Positions 27,979 through 37,718 of a DNA stretch of 64,000 nucleotides are shown here, one piece after another. Within the stretch, counting starts at the first letter, position 1, and each line of letters starts with the position of its first letter. Source of the DNA: Pseudomonas sp. B21-015 (GTDB lineage: Bacteria; Pseudomonadota; Gammaproteobacteria; Pseudomonadales; Pseudomonadaceae); contig NZ_CP087196.1 in the NCBI RefSeq assembly GCF_024749285.1, positions 5,704,001 to 5,768,000 of the forward strand. The letters run 5' to 3'. Under the pieces are notes generated by a model, which was given only the letters and a program-made list of their open reading frames with translations, was not told the DNA's origin and ran no database searches. The translations under genes were made by a program, and so were the position numbers.

Positions 27979-29925
27979 ATGAACATCAAACAGAAGTTGA
28001 CCTGGGCGTTTGCAATCATCGCCTGTTTGCCCGTGGTGCTGGTCGCCACCCTCGTGGTGCTGAACTTGCGCAGCGATGCCAAGGATAATTTTGTCGACGG
28101 CAGTGGTCGCGAGATTCGTCAGGTCAGCAATGCCATGCAACTGTTCTTCGACGGCATCAGCCAGAACGTCGATTACCTGGCCACCCAACCGCTGATCAAG
28201 AACTCCGACGACAGCCTCAAGACCTACATGAGCGCCAACGCCGAGAGCATTCCCCAAGGCGAGATGGACAAAAAAGTCTTCGCCCTCCTCCAGGACCTGG
28301 GCAACAGCCACCCGGCCTACGCCTATGCCATCCTCGGCACCGCGGCGGGCGGTTACGTGTCCTGGCCGGACGATGCGAAGCTGAGCAATTACGATCCGCG
28401 CCAGCGCCCGTGGTACAAAGCGGCCCAGGCCAAACCGGGCAAGCCGCTTCGCACCGAGGCCTATTACTGGGCGCAGGATGACGCGACGTACGTCAGCACC
28501 GTGCGCACCATCGATAACAAACTGGGCACCAACGGCGGCGTCGTCAGCATCGACGTGACGCTCAAGCAGCTCACCGAAATCGTCAAACAGATCAAACTCG
28601 GCGAAACCGGCTACCTGATGCTGGTGGAAAACACCGGCGCGGTGCTGGTCGATCCGAAGCAACCGGAACACAACTTCAAAACTCTGAGCAGCCTCGGCGA
28701 CGGCTACGCGCAACTCGCCAAGGCCGGTAAAGGGCTGGTGGAAGTCGAGCTCAATGGCGAGCGCTACATGGCCAACGTCTGGCCGTCGGAGCAACTGGGC
28801 TGGACCTTTATCGGCCTGATCAAGCAGACCGACGTGATGAGTTCGGCCACTCAACTGACCTGGCTGATCGCAATCATCGCAGCGGTATTGGCGGTGTTCT
28901 TCGCCATCGTCGGCGCCAGTTTCGCCAGCCTGATCGTGCGGCCGATTCGCAGCGTGGCCAGCGGTCTGGAAGGCATCGCCCAGGGTGAAGGCGACCTGAC
29001 CAAAAACCTGCACATCCGTGGCAGTGACGAAACCGCGCAACTGGCCAACTGGTTCAACCAGTTTCTGGCGGCGATTCGCAACCTGATCCAGAGCATCGGC
29101 GGCGCCGCGACCAAGATCCTCGCCACCTCCCAGAGCTCGACGCAAGTGTCCAGCGACATGGCCGAAGCCGCCGGGCGTCAGCGTGAAGCGGTGGACATGG
29201 TGTCCACGGCATTCCACGAAATGGTCGCCACCGCCAACGAAGTCGCGCGCTCTTGCAGCCAGGCTGCCGAGTCGGCCGACAGCGGTCAGCGCCAGGCGCG
29301 TGAAGGTCAGCAGCAGATCGATGCCGCGGTGAGCAGTGTCGATCGCTTGAGCCAGGAAATCGAACAGTCGGCGCAGTCGATGCAACAGCTTGAGCGCGAT
29401 AGCAACGACATTCAGTCGATCCTCGGGACCATTCGTTCCATCGCCGAACAGACCAACCTGCTGGCACTGAACGCCGCCATCGAAGCGGCCCGGGCCGGTG
29501 AACAGGGTCGTGGTTTTGCGGTGGTGGCGGATGAAGTTCGCGCCCTGGCCAAACGGACTGCCGATTCCACGGCGGAAATCGACGGCCTGCTGGGCAACCT
29601 GGCCAAGCGCACCAGCCAGGTGACGCAGCAGATGCATGCGAGCCTGGAGGTGTCTCAGCAATCGGTGACCCGCATCGGCGAGGCGCGCAACAGCTTCGGG
29701 CAGATTCGTGAGTCGGTGGATGTGATTCGCGACATGAACACTCAAATCGCCACGGCGGCTGAGGAACAGCATCAGGTGGCCGAAGACATCAATCGCCACA
29801 TCAGCCAGATTCATGGCGATGCGCAGTTGGTGGCGGAGCTGGCGAACTCGGCGCGCCTGGATTCTCAGAGCCTGGCGGGGTTGTCGAATGAGCTGGACGG
29901 GTTGGTTCGACGGTTCAGAACCTGA
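27979..29925 (+). CDS. Methyl-accepting chemotaxis protein with dCache domain, PctA-like
   Basis: A 648-residue chemoreceptor. Membrane segment 1 covers about residues 8-30. A periplasmic dCache domain follows with Y-x4-R-x-W-Y (YDPRQRPWY, about 137-145), the motif linked with amino-acid ligands. Membrane segment 2 is near 285-310, then HAMP, then the cytoplasmic coiled-coil with its conserved tip ([20 protein letters not shown]). ATG 27979 has a GGAG site and lies downstream of a sigma-28 promoter. Length and motif suggest an amino-acid sensor like PctA/B/C; the exact ligand is unknown. Confidence 0.92.
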   Translation: MNIKQKLTWAFAIIACLPVVLVATLVVLNLRSDAKDNFVDGSGREIRQVSNAMQLFFDGISQNVDYLATQPLIKNSDDSLKTYMSANAESIPQGEMDKKVFALLQDLGNSHPAYAYAILGTAAGGYVSWPDDAKLSNYDPRQRPWYKAAQAKPGKPLRTEAYYWAQDDATYVSTVRTIDNKLGTNGGVVSIDVTLKQLTEIVKQIKLGETGYLMLVENTGAVLVDPKQPEHNFKTLSSLGDGYAQLAKAGKGLVEVELNGERYMANVWPSEQLGWTFIGLIKQTDVMSSATQLTWLIAIIAAVLAVFFAIVGASFASLIVRPIRSVASGLEGIAQGEGDLTKNLHIRGSDETAQLANWFNQFLAAIRNLIQSIGGAATKILATSQSSTQVSSDMAEAAGRQREAVDMVSTAFHEMVATANEVARSCSQAAESADSGQRQAREGQQQIDAAVSSVDRLSQEIEQSAQSMQQLERDSNDIQSILGTIRSIAEQTNLLALNAAIEAARAGEQGRGFAVVADEVRALAKRTADSTAEIDGLLGNLAKRTSQVTQQMHASLEVSQQSVTRIGEARNSFGQIRESVDVIRDMNTQIATAAEEQHQVAEDINRHISQIHGDAQLVAELANSARLDSQSLAGLSNELDGLVRRFRT

Positions 29926-29955
29926 TCCAATATCCCGGTGGCCGCTTCGCGGCCA

Positions 29956-30023
29956 ATCGCGAGCAGGCTCGCTCCCACAAGGACAGCGCAAAACCCTGTG
30001 GGAGCGAGCCTGCTCGCGATGAG
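29956..30023. repeat. REP doublet, back-to-back orientation
   Basis: Two inverted REP copies (29956-29979 and 29995-30023) with only 15 bases between them, opposite in orientation to the usual doublet. Confidence 0.8.
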
Positions 30024-30027
30024 GCCT

Positions 30028-30819
30028 TCACTGCCTAAACAATTCGCCGGGGGTAAATCCGAACAGCCCCTTGAACGCCGCAATAAACGCCGACGTCGAG
30101 TCATACCCGCAAGACAGCGCGGCATTGGTCACGCTGTCTCCCTCCTCCAGCAAACTCAAGGACGACAGCAGCCGCATACGCTGCCGCCAGCCTCTAAAAC
30201 TCAACCCGGTTTCACGCTGAAACAAGCGCATCAGGGTTTTCTCCGACGTGCCCAAACGCTCGGCCCATTCCTGCAAGGTCACCGTGCGCTCGGGGCTTTC
30301 GATCAGCTCGTTGCACAAGCTCAGCAAACGCTCATGCCGGGGCAGCGGCAGGGAAAACCCCACCTCCGGCAGACTCGCCAACTGATCCAGCAGCACACCC
30401 ACCAATCGCGCCTCCTGGCTGTCGCCCTGTGGATATTCCACGGGAAGCAGGCAAAAGCGCTTGATCAACTCCCGCGCCAATGGCGTGACTTCCAGCACCC
30501 GGCAACGCCCGTCCGCCCATTGGCAGTCCTCGCGACGTACGTACAGGCTGCGCATTTCGGCCCGCATCGAGGTCACGACCTGGTGCTCGAGATCCGCCGG
30601 AATCCAGATGCCCCACTGCGGCGGCGCAAAGAAACTGCCCTCGGCGGTGTGCACGCCGAGAACGCCGCTGATGGCGTAGGAGAACTGCACCCAATCGTGA
30701 CGATGTGGCGGCGTCCACGAACCGGCGTTCAGACTTTCCGCCCGCGCATACAACGGGCGCGGCAACACCGTCAGCGCCGGGATGGTCCGCTCGAGGGAAA
30801 GTTGTCCGTTAGTCGGCAT
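30028..30819 (-). CDS. AraC-family transcriptional regulator
   Basis: A 263-residue regulator. An N-terminal cupin-like domain (PHRHDWVQFSYAISGVLGVHT, about residues 38-58) is followed by a C-terminal double HTH (LGTSEKTLMRLFQRETGLSF and SCGYDSTSAFIAAFKGLFG). It is divergent from the BASS-type transporter, with 84 bases between starts, so it probably regulates that gene and itself. The effector is unknown. Confidence 0.88.
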   Translation of the reverse strand: MPTNGQLSLERTIPALTVLPRPLYARAESLNAGSWTPPHRHDWVQFSYAISGVLGVHTAEGSFFAPPQWGIWIPADLEHQVVTSMRAEMRSLYVRREDCQWADGRCRVLEVTPLARELIKRFCLLPVEYPQGDSQEARLVGVLLDQLASLPEVGFSLPLPRHERLLSLCNELIESPERTVTLQEWAERLGTSEKTLMRLFQRETGLSFRGWRQRMRLLSSLSLLEEGDSVTNAALSCGYDSTSAFIAAFKGLFGFTPGELFRQ

Positions 30820-30903
30820 TGATTGGCCTTATGTCGCAAGACGGCTGATGGGGCCGACGTTAGGCTAAGTCATCAATTCTTACAAATGTATTCGGTGCCG
30901 GTT

Positions 30904-31932
30904 ATGCATGCCTTCAAACACCTCAAACGCGTGGTCACCGACTGGTTCTTGTGCGGCATGCTGATCGCCACGCTGCTGGCGTATGTCTTCCCGAGCTTCG
31001 GCGCTACCGGCGGCGGGATGCACGCGGAGTACGTGATCAACATCGGCGTGTTTCTGGTGTTCTTCCTGCATGGGGTCAACCTTTCCAGCGAGCAGATCCG
31101 CCACGGGCTGAAAAACTGGAAGCTGCACGTGATGGTTCAAACCTTCACCTTCGCGGTGTTTCCGTTGATCTGGCTGCTGAGCGACAAGCTGCTGGGCTCA
31201 CACATTCCATCACTGCTGATGCTCGGTTTCCTCTACCTCTGCGCCCTGCCCTCGACCATTTCCTCCTCCGTGGCCCTGACCGGCAGCGCGGGCGGCAACG
31301 TACCAGCGGCGATTCTCAACGCGAGCCTGTCCAGCGTGCTGGGGATTTTTTTGACACCGTTGCTGGTGAGTTTCGTGGTCGGCAGCGGCGCGGGTGGTAT
31401 TGACCTGGGTTCAACCCTGCTCGACCTGTGCGCGATGTTGCTGTTGCCGCTGGTGCTCGGGCAATTGCTACGGCCGTTGCTGGGCAAGTTTTTCGCTCGG
31501 CACAAACGCTACACCAACATTGCCGACAAACTGGTGATCCTGCTGCTGGTGTACTCGGCGTTCTGCAACTCGATGGTGTCGGGGATGTGGCAGAAACAAG
31601 GCAACAGCGTGATTCTCACTGCGCTGATGGGCAGTGCGATGTTGCTGGCGATCATTCTGTGGATGACCACCCGCACCGCCCGTGCGCTGAGGTTCAGTCC
31701 CGCCGATGAGATTGCCGCGGTGTTCTGCGCCAGCAAGAAATCCCTGGCGGCCGGCGCGCCGATGGCGGCGCTGATCTTCGGCGCCAACCCCGGCCTTGGG
31801 TTGATCCTGCTGCCGATCATGATCTATCACCCGTTGCAGTTGATCGTCTGCTCGGTGATGGCCGAGGGTTACGCCAACCACCACCGGGAACTGGCCGCGC
31901 AGCACAACGCGGCGGAGCCCAATCCTCAATAA
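30904..31932 (+). CDS. Bile acid:sodium symporter family (SBF-like) transporter
   Basis: A 342-residue integral membrane protein with about ten segments, of the SBF_like (YfeH/PF13593) group. The AGAPMAALIFGANPGLGLILLP region near the C-terminus is typical. The start is uncertain: ATG 30904 gives the best N-terminus for the family, but its ribosome site is weak, and ATG 30886 is possible. The cargo is probably an organic anion. It is paired with the divergent AraC regulator. Its stop abuts the stop of the thiolase gene. Confidence 0.8.
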   Translation: MHAFKHLKRVVTDWFLCGMLIATLLAYVFPSFGATGGGMHAEYVINIGVFLVFFLHGVNLSSEQIRHGLKNWKLHVMVQTFTFAVFPLIWLLSDKLLGSHIPSLLMLGFLYLCALPSTISSSVALTGSAGGNVPAAILNASLSSVLGIFLTPLLVSFVVGSGAGGIDLGSTLLDLCAMLLLPLVLGQLLRPLLGKFFARHKRYTNIADKLVILLLVYSAFCNSMVSGMWQKQGNSVILTALMGSAMLLAIILWMTTRTARALRFSPADEIAAVFCASKKSLAAGAPMAALIFGANPGLGLILLPIMIYHPLQLIVCSVMAEGYANHHRELAAQHNAAEPNPQ

Positions 31933-33210
31933 TCAGCGCTCGATAATCGCCGTCACGCCCTGACCGCCGGCAGCGCAGATCGAGATCAACCCTCGGCCCT
32001 TGCCCGCGGCGTCGAGCAGCTTCGCCAGGTTGGCGACGATGCGCGCACCGGTGGCGGCAAACGGATGCCCGGCGGCCAGTGAACTGCCCTTGACGTTCAA
32101 GCGGCTGCGGTCGATGGAGCCCAGCGGTGCGTCGAGGCCGAGGCGGGTTTTGCAGTACTCCGGATCTTCCCAGGCCTTCAACGTGCACAGCACCTGCGCG
32201 GCGAATGCTTCGTGGATTTCGTAGTAATCGAAGTCCTGCAAGGTCAGGCCATTGCGCGCCAGTAAACGCGGCACCGCATAGACCGGCGCCATCAGCAGCC
32301 CTTCGGCACCCTTGACGAAATCCACCGCCGCCGCTTCGCCGTCACGCCAATAGGCAAGAATCGGCAAACCGCGCTCTTTCGCCCATTCCTCACTGCCCAA
32401 CAGCACCACCGACGCGCCATCGGTGAGTGGCGTGGAGTTGCCTGCGGTCAGGGTGCCCTTGGCACTTTTCTCGAAGGCCGGTTTGAGTGAGGCAAGTTTT
32501 TCCAGGGTCAGCTCCGGGCGCAGGTTGTTGTCCCGGGTCAGGCCGAGGAACGGCGTCATCAGATCGTTGTGCCAGCCTTCGGCGTAGGACGCGGCCAGTT
32601 TCTGATGGCTTTCAAGGGTCAGCCGATCCTGCTCGTCACGGGGGATGCTCCAGGTCTGGGCCATCATTTCACAGTGTTCACCCATCGACCGGTGGGTGCG
32701 CGGCTCGCCGATGCTTGGAAAGTCGGGCATCAAGTGTCGGGGACGCAGTTGCAGGAAGGTTTTCAGTTTGTCGGCGGTGCTTTTGGCGCGGTTGGCCTGC
32801 AAGAGGATCTTGCGCAGGCCTTCGTTGACGCCGATCGGCACGTCGGAAGCTGTGTCGACACCGCCGGCAATGCCACATTCGATCTGGCCCAACGCGATTT
32901 TGTTCGCCACCAACAACGTCGCCTCCAGCCCCGTGCCACAGGCTTGCTGGATGTCGTAGGCCGGCGTCGTCGGCGACAACCGCGAGCCCAGCACGCATTC
33001 TCGGGTCAGGCCGTAATCGCGCAAATACTTGAGCAACGCCCCGGCCGCCACTTCGCCCATGCGCACACCGTGCAGGTTATAGCGCTCGATCAGGCCTTCC
33101 AGCGCTGCGGTGAACATCGCCTGGTTACTGGCAGTGGCGTACGGCCCGTTGGACCGGGCAAAGGGGATACGGTTACCACCGATAATCGCGACGCGGCGCA
33201 GCTGAGTCAT
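31933..33210 (-). CDS. Acetyl-CoA C-acyltransferase (thiolase)
   Basis: A 425-residue thiolase of the FadI-like long form. The acylated cysteine is Cys91 in QQACGTGLEA, the His of HEAFAAQ and GHPFAATGAR follow, and the second catalytic Cys is in CAAGGQG. It would cleave or form beta-ketoacyl-CoA. The start at 33210 has an AGGAG site. It is divergent from fabG/maoC-like genes, with which it could form an alternative fatty-acid pathway. P. aeruginosa has the same pair (PA4785/PA4786). Confidence 0.9.
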   Translation of the reverse strand: MTQLRRVAIIGGNRIPFARSNGPYATASNQAMFTAALEGLIERYNLHGVRMGEVAAGALLKYLRDYGLTRECVLGSRLSPTTPAYDIQQACGTGLEATLLVANKIALGQIECGIAGGVDTASDVPIGVNEGLRKILLQANRAKSTADKLKTFLQLRPRHLMPDFPSIGEPRTHRSMGEHCEMMAQTWSIPRDEQDRLTLESHQKLAASYAEGWHNDLMTPFLGLTRDNNLRPELTLEKLASLKPAFEKSAKGTLTAGNSTPLTDGASVVLLGSEEWAKERGLPILAYWRDGEAAAVDFVKGAEGLLMAPVYAVPRLLARNGLTLQDFDYYEIHEAFAAQVLCTLKAWEDPEYCKTRLGLDAPLGSIDRSRLNVKGSSLAAGHPFAATGARIVANLAKLLDAAGKGRGLISICAAGGQGVTAIIER

Positions 33211-33252
33211 GAAAAAGCTCTCCTTCCTGATATTCAATTGTGAATACATATC

Positions 33253-33346
33253 CCTGTGGGAGCGGGCTTGCCCGCGAAGGGGCCGGCTCATTCAACATCT
33301 CTGCTGACTGACACACCGCTATCGCGGGCAAGCCCGCTGCCACAGG
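33253..33346. repeat. REP doublet (REPIN-like)
   Basis: Inverted GTGGGAGCGGGCTTGCCCGCGA arms lie between the divergent thiolase and fabG genes. Confidence 0.85.
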
Positions 33347-33476
33347 TTCTGCACTCCCCGAAAGTCCCGTTACAAACTAACCTGCAATGATCAAGCGTAG
33401 GCCTTATCTCGTGGCCCGAACGACTAATTGCCATTCGTGGTCCACACTTTCAACCCCGGCTACTGGAGCGTAATCC

Positions 33477-34829
33477 ATGTCTGATCGCTATATCGACTTC
33501 GCCAATTCGTCCATCGGCCATCGCGTGGTCGGTGCCCTGGGTCTGCCGTCGCCGGTACGACTGGAACGCTGGCAAGCAGGCCGGCTGCGGCCTATCGAGG
33601 GTGCCCTGTTGATTGGCGGTGGCCCATTGGCGGAAAAAGTCAGCACTCTCGCCAACCGCCTGACCGACACGATTTACAGCTACGGCACCGACCCTACCCT
33701 GGCCACCGCGTGGATTCCCGGCCACGGCCAGAAACTCAAAGCCGTGGTGTTCGACGCCAGTGACCTGGTGCAGGTCGATCAGTTGAAACAGCTGCGCGAG
33801 TTTTTCCAGCCGCTGATGAAAAACCTCGATCACCATGCACACCTGGTGATTCTTGGCCGGGCGCCAGAGACCTTGAGCGACCCGTTTGCCGCCAGCACCC
33901 AGCGAGCCCTGGAAGGTTTCAGCCGTTCGCTGGCCAAGGAACTGCGCAGCGGCGGCACCTTGCAGCTGATCTATGTCGGCGAAGGGGCCGAAGATCAACT
34001 GGAAGGCCCATTGCGGTTTTTCCTCTCGCCCAAAAGTGCCTTCATTTCCGGGCAAGTCTTACGCTTGAAGGCGTGTGAGGCGCAGGTGATGGACTGGACT
34101 CGCCCCTTGTCAGGGCGCAAGGCACTGGTGACGGGCGCGGCCCGTGGCATCGGCGCCTCGATCGCTGAAACCCTGGCCCGCGATGGCGCCGAGGTGATCC
34201 TGCTCGACGTGGCGCCGGCCAAAACCGATCTCGACGCCCTGGCCGCACGCCTCGGCGGGCGCGGCATCACTCTGGACATCTGTGCCGAAGACGCCGCCAC
34301 GCAACTGATCGAACACTTGCCGGACGGCGTCGACATCGTGGTCCACAACGCGGGCATCACCCGAGATAAAACCCTGGCCAACATGACCCCGGAATTCTGG
34401 GACGCGGTGCTGGCGGTCAACCTCAACGCGCCGCAAGTATTGACCAAGGCTTTGCTCGACAGCGGCACCTTGCGCGACAACGGCCGAGTGATCCTGCTGG
34501 CGTCCATCAGCGGCATCGCCGGCAATCGCGGGCAAACCAACTACGCCGCGAGCAAGGCCGGGTTGATCGGCCTGGCCCAGGCCTGGGCGCCGCTGCTGAG
34601 TGAGCGCGGCATCAGCATCAATGCGGTGGCGCCCGGGTTTATCGAAACCCAAATGACCGCGCACCTGCCCTTCGGCGTACGCGAAGCCGGGCGGCGCTTG
34701 AGTTCGTTGGGCCAGGGCGGGCTGCCGCAAGACGTCGCCGAAGCCGTGGCCTGGCTCGCGCAACCGGGCACCGGAGCGTTTAGCGGGCAAGCGCTGCGTG
34801 TGTGCGGGCAAAGCGTTTTGGGAGCCTGA
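33477..34829 (+). CDS. 3-oxoacyl-ACP reductase, long FabG (FabG4-like)
   Basis: A 450-residue high-molecular-weight FabG. The first about 200 residues form a degenerate Rossmann-like domain with no cofactor motif. The second half is a full SDR with TGAARGIG (219-226), NAG, the catalytic Ser in LASISG and YAASK. It reduces beta-ketoacyl thioesters with NAD(P)H. The next gene, a MaoC hydratase, starts after 2 bases, so the two are co-expressed and act at consecutive steps. Confidence 0.9.
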   Translation: MSDRYIDFANSSIGHRVVGALGLPSPVRLERWQAGRLRPIEGALLIGGGPLAEKVSTLANRLTDTIYSYGTDPTLATAWIPGHGQKLKAVVFDASDLVQVDQLKQLREFFQPLMKNLDHHAHLVILGRAPETLSDPFAASTQRALEGFSRSLAKELRSGGTLQLIYVGEGAEDQLEGPLRFFLSPKSAFISGQVLRLKACEAQVMDWTRPLSGRKALVTGAARGIGASIAETLARDGAEVILLDVAPAKTDLDALAARLGGRGITLDICAEDAATQLIEHLPDGVDIVVHNAGITRDKTLANMTPEFWDAVLAVNLNAPQVLTKALLDSGTLRDNGRVILLASISGIAGNRGQTNYAASKAGLIGLAQAWAPLLSERGISINAVAPGFIETQMTAHLPFGVREAGRRLSSLGQGGLPQDVAEAVAWLAQPGTGAFSGQALRVCGQSVLGA

Positions 34830-34831
34830 CC

Positions 34832-35686
34832 ATGACCACCGACTGGCACACACTCGATAGCGAACCGGGCCTGCAAAAGCTGTATGTGAAGGCGGCGACG
34901 CGACGCAAAATCACTGGCGCCACACTGCCCGACCTGGGTTATCACTGCTGGGTCAACGTCGATCCGAAACGCCTGGAGGCTTATCGCAAGGTCTGTGGTT
35001 TCGCCGACAACGGCCTGCTGCCACCGACGTATCCACACATCCTGGCGTTTGCCTTGCAGATGCAATTGCTCACGGCCAAGTCGTTTCCGTTCCCACTGCT
35101 GGGGCTGATTCACTTGAGCAATCGCATCCGCATCTTGCGCCCCATGGGCGGCGTGCACCGAGTGCGGGTCAGCGTGAAAGTGCAGAACCTGAAACCTCAT
35201 GCCAAGGGGGCGACGTTCGACTTGGTGACGACACTCGACGATCAGTTGGGGCCGCTGTGGGAGGCTGAAAGCCAGATGCTCTGCCGCGGCGTCAAGCTGG
35301 AAGGCGAACCCGTCGAGCAAGCATTTGCATCGACGCTGTCGCTGACCGAGGTGGCCCACTGGAAAGCACCGGCGGACATTGGCCGCCGATATGCCAAGGT
35401 GTCCGGAGACTACAACCCGATCCACCTGAGCGCGATCAGCGCGAGACTCTTCGGTTTTCCCAGCGCCATCGCCCATGGCCTGTGGAACAAGGCGCGTACG
35501 CTAGCAGCCCTGAGCGATCATTTGCCGACGGCCAACGTCGAGATTGCGGTGCAGTTCAGAAAACCGGTGCGCTTGCCCGGCGAAGTGACGCTGATGTCCA
35601 GCGCGGCGGGGGCCAGCGGGGATTTTCAGTTGATGGGTGCCGGGGAGATTGAGCACATGGTGGGACAGTGGCGGCCTGTTGCCTGA
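34832..35686 (+). CDS. MaoC-family (R)-enoyl-CoA hydratase/dehydratase
   Basis: A 284-residue double hot-dog protein. The C-terminal half carries the hydratase-2 motif DYNPIHLS (193-200) followed by GFPSAIAHGLW; the N-terminal half is a divergent hot-dog. It hydrates or dehydrates acyl thioesters after FabG, in fatty-acid or PHA-linked metabolism. It starts 2 bases after the FabG stop codon with a GGAG site inside the FabG end. Confidence 0.88.
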   Translation: MTTDWHTLDSEPGLQKLYVKAATRRKITGATLPDLGYHCWVNVDPKRLEAYRKVCGFADNGLLPPTYPHILAFALQMQLLTAKSFPFPLLGLIHLSNRIRILRPMGGVHRVRVSVKVQNLKPHAKGATFDLVTTLDDQLGPLWEAESQMLCRGVKLEGEPVEQAFASTLSLTEVAHWKAPADIGRRYAKVSGDYNPIHLSAISARLFGFPSAIAHGLWNKARTLAALSDHLPTANVEIAVQFRKPVRLPGEVTLMSSAAGASGDFQLMGAGEIEHMVGQWRPVA

Positions 35687-35749
35687 TTGTCGGCACTGGT
35701 CGGCTGTCAGACCGCCAAAATCAAAAGATCTTTTAATTTTGACCGTAAA

Positions 35750-36160
35750 TCAGAAACCCACCAAATCCCGAGGCTGCGGAAACAAATTATTCAACGTCTC
35801 CAACAACCGCACGTGATAAATCGGCTTGCGAAACAAATCCAGTACCTGCAACCGCAACATATCACTCACATCCTCCATATCCGCATGCCCCGACGTCACA
35901 ATCACCGGCAAATGCTGACGAGCCGTATGCTCACGCAGACGCTTGATCAACGACATGCCACTCTCCTCCGGCATGCGCAAATCAGTAATCACCAAGGCAA
36001 TGTCAGGATGACAAGTCAAATGATGCAGGGCGAGTTTGACCGAAGTTGCCGTAAAACAAGTAAACCCCTCGCCCTCCAGCAACTCCGCCAGTTCCAGTAA
36101 CGCATCCTCCTCATCATCGACCAGAAGAAGCTGTTGGCGTTGGAGCGCTGGAGCGTTCAT
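35750..36160 (-). CDS. Stand-alone response regulator receiver protein
   Basis: A 136-residue single REC domain with no output domain. Acid pocket Asp15/Asp16, phospho-acceptor Asp60 (VITDLRMPEESG), switch Ser90 and Lys112 are all present. It lies 85 bases upstream of the flp pilin stop on the same strand side of the Tad block and may relay phosphate from the hybrid-type sensor PprA, which lacks its own receiver. That link is inference. Confidence 0.87.
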   Translation of the reverse strand: MNAPALQRQQLLLVDDEEDALLELAELLEGEGFTCFTATSVKLALHHLTCHPDIALVITDLRMPEESGMSLIKRLREHTARQHLPVIVTSGHADMEDVSDMLRLQVLDLFRKPIYHVRLLETLNNLFPQPRDLVGF

Positions 36161-36245
36161 GGAGTAACACCTGCAATGGACTAAGCCTTGACGTTAGAAG
36201 CCCTTTGCGGGATTGGCAAATGACGGCCCATGACCAGCCTTCAAA

Positions 36246-36443
36246 TCAAAGCGCGGCTGAAATCGTAGTGAACATCGCAGTGACCGCCGTGGAGATGGGT
36301 GTCACAAACGCAGCAAGCGCGAGTGCCACCATGCCCGCAATAATTGCGTACTCGATCCCCGAAGCCCCTTCAGTGTCTTTGGCCAAGTCTTTGTAAAAAA
36401 CGATTTCGGATTTGATCTTCTGAACAACTTTAGTGAAGGACAT
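36246..36443 (-). CDS. flp: Flp/Fap-type IVb pilin
   Basis: A 65-residue prepilin with the Flp cleavage site: a basic leader ending TEGASG, then IEYAIIAG with the conserved Glu-Tyr, followed by a hydrophobic helix. The prepilin peptidase encoded at 44402-44872 would cut after the glycine. It is the major subunit of the Tad pilus. ATG 36443 has a GGAG site. The promoter region shared with rcpC carries a perfect dyad at 36466-36485. Confidence 0.92.
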   Translation of the reverse strand: MSFTKVVQKIKSEIVFYKDLAKDTEGASGIEYAIIAGMVALALAAFVTPISTAVTAMFTTISAAL

Positions 36444-36767
36444 GACGTGTCTCCTATGACAAAGGATGTTGCACAATCGCAACATGATTCCCCTATGCCA
36501 GCATCAGCATTGTCGGCAAACCCACTACCAACAACTGTAAGAACCTATTAATACTTAAGTAGTAACCGGTTAATTGACGTCACAAAACAGCGTTTTTGGC
36601 CATAGCCCGTTACTTTTGTCAGTTAATTCCCGCCCCGTAATGGCGTTTTGCTCTACCTGCGCTACCGTCAAATAGCGAAATAGTTCCAGCTTCATAGCTG
36701 CCTGATTGCGAAGTCATCTCGTTAGAACTCTTGGGGAGCGTTACGCAGCAGCAAAGGGGGAGCCGTC
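36444..36767. promoter_or_regulatory. Divergent flp/rcpC promoter region with dyad
   Basis: 324 bases without a gene. ATGTTGC-N6-GCAACAT (36466-36485) is a perfect 7-base-arm dyad just upstream of the flp ribosome site. A second, weaker symmetric stretch (TACTTAAGTA, 36552-36561) lies inside. PprB, a LuxR-type regulator encoded in the locus, is the obvious candidate to bind here, but its site is not proven by this sequence. Confidence 0.5.
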
Positions 36768-37697
36768 ATGAACAGCCGCGTCACTATGGGCCTGGCCGGT
36801 CTGTTTCTGGTAGGCGCCATCATCGCCGGTTACTGGGGGCTGGCGCTGAGTCGCCAACAGCCCCCCGAATCCGTCGCGCAACCCGGCGCGTCATCGGCTC
36901 CACTACTGGCGTCGATGGACGACCCGACCCGCCAGCCCGTGGTTGTGTTACTGCGCGATATCGCGCCGTTCGAGCAGATCACCGCCGCCGACGTGGCCCT
37001 GGAAAAACTCCGTACAGCCCCGGTCGGCAGCCTGACCCGACTCGATCAAGCCGTTGGCCGTACGCCTTGGCGCGCCCTCACTGCCGGCAGTTGGCTCAAC
37101 GATGAAAGTTTCGAAGCCGGCGGTGTGCTGGCGCGGATGATTCGCGCCGATGAGCGCGCCCTCGCCGTGGCGGCGGATGACGTGATCAATGTCGGCGGTC
37201 AACTGAGCCCCGGCGACTATGTCGACGTCCTGCTGTTTCTGCGCATGGACACCAACAACGTCCAGCAGTCGGCCCAGGTCGTGGTCCCGGCGTTGCGGGT
37301 GCTCGGTGTCGGCGATCAGCTGGGGCTGATGAACGATGGCCAGCCTGCCAACCCGGCACGCAGTCACGAAGAGAAACTCAAGCAGGAACAACTGCGCGCC
37401 AGCGCTCGCACCGTTTTACTCGCCGTTCCCGAACCCCTCCTCAGTCGCCTGATGCTCGCGGCGCAGGTCGGGGTTTTGCGCCTGGCCGTGCGCAGCGCCG
37501 AGGAAAAACGTCTGAGCCATTACTGGGCCGGTCACCGCGATTCACAGGCGAGCCTGGCCAATGCCAACCGCGAACTGGTGCAGTTCAGTCAACTGGCCCT
37601 GGCCGGCACTCCCAAATCCCCCGCCCCCGGTGGCGCACCGCGCAAGCCTGGCGTGGAAGTCATCCGCGGCAATGAAGTCACCCAACAAACGCCCTGA
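36768..37697 (+). CDS. rcpC: Flp pilus assembly protein CpaB/RcpC
   Basis: A 309-residue protein anchored by one N-terminal membrane helix (residues 5-28). An SAF-type domain (VVVLLRDIAPFEQITAADV, about 64-82) and an RcpC/CpaB domain follow. In Tad systems it works with the RcpA secretin in the outer membrane or periplasm. The start follows AGGGGGAG. The next gene in other Pseudomonas tad loci is rcpA, which is missing here. Confidence 0.9.
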   Translation: MNSRVTMGLAGLFLVGAIIAGYWGLALSRQQPPESVAQPGASSAPLLASMDDPTRQPVVVLLRDIAPFEQITAADVALEKLRTAPVGSLTRLDQAVGRTPWRALTAGSWLNDESFEAGGVLARMIRADERALAVAADDVINVGGQLSPGDYVDVLLFLRMDTNNVQQSAQVVVPALRVLGVGDQLGLMNDGQPANPARSHEEKLKQEQLRASARTVLLAVPEPLLSRLMLAAQVGVLRLAVRSAEEKRLSHYWAGHRDSQASLANANRELVQFSQLALAGTPKSPAPGGAPRKPGVEVIRGNEVTQQTP

Positions 37698-37718
37698 ATC
37701 GAGCGAGGACGCTTCTCC

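Noticed and set aside
27955..29991. 678-codon minus frame over the chemoreceptor
   Set aside because: Antisense to a chemoreceptor with all family motifs and a sigma-28 promoter; no domain.
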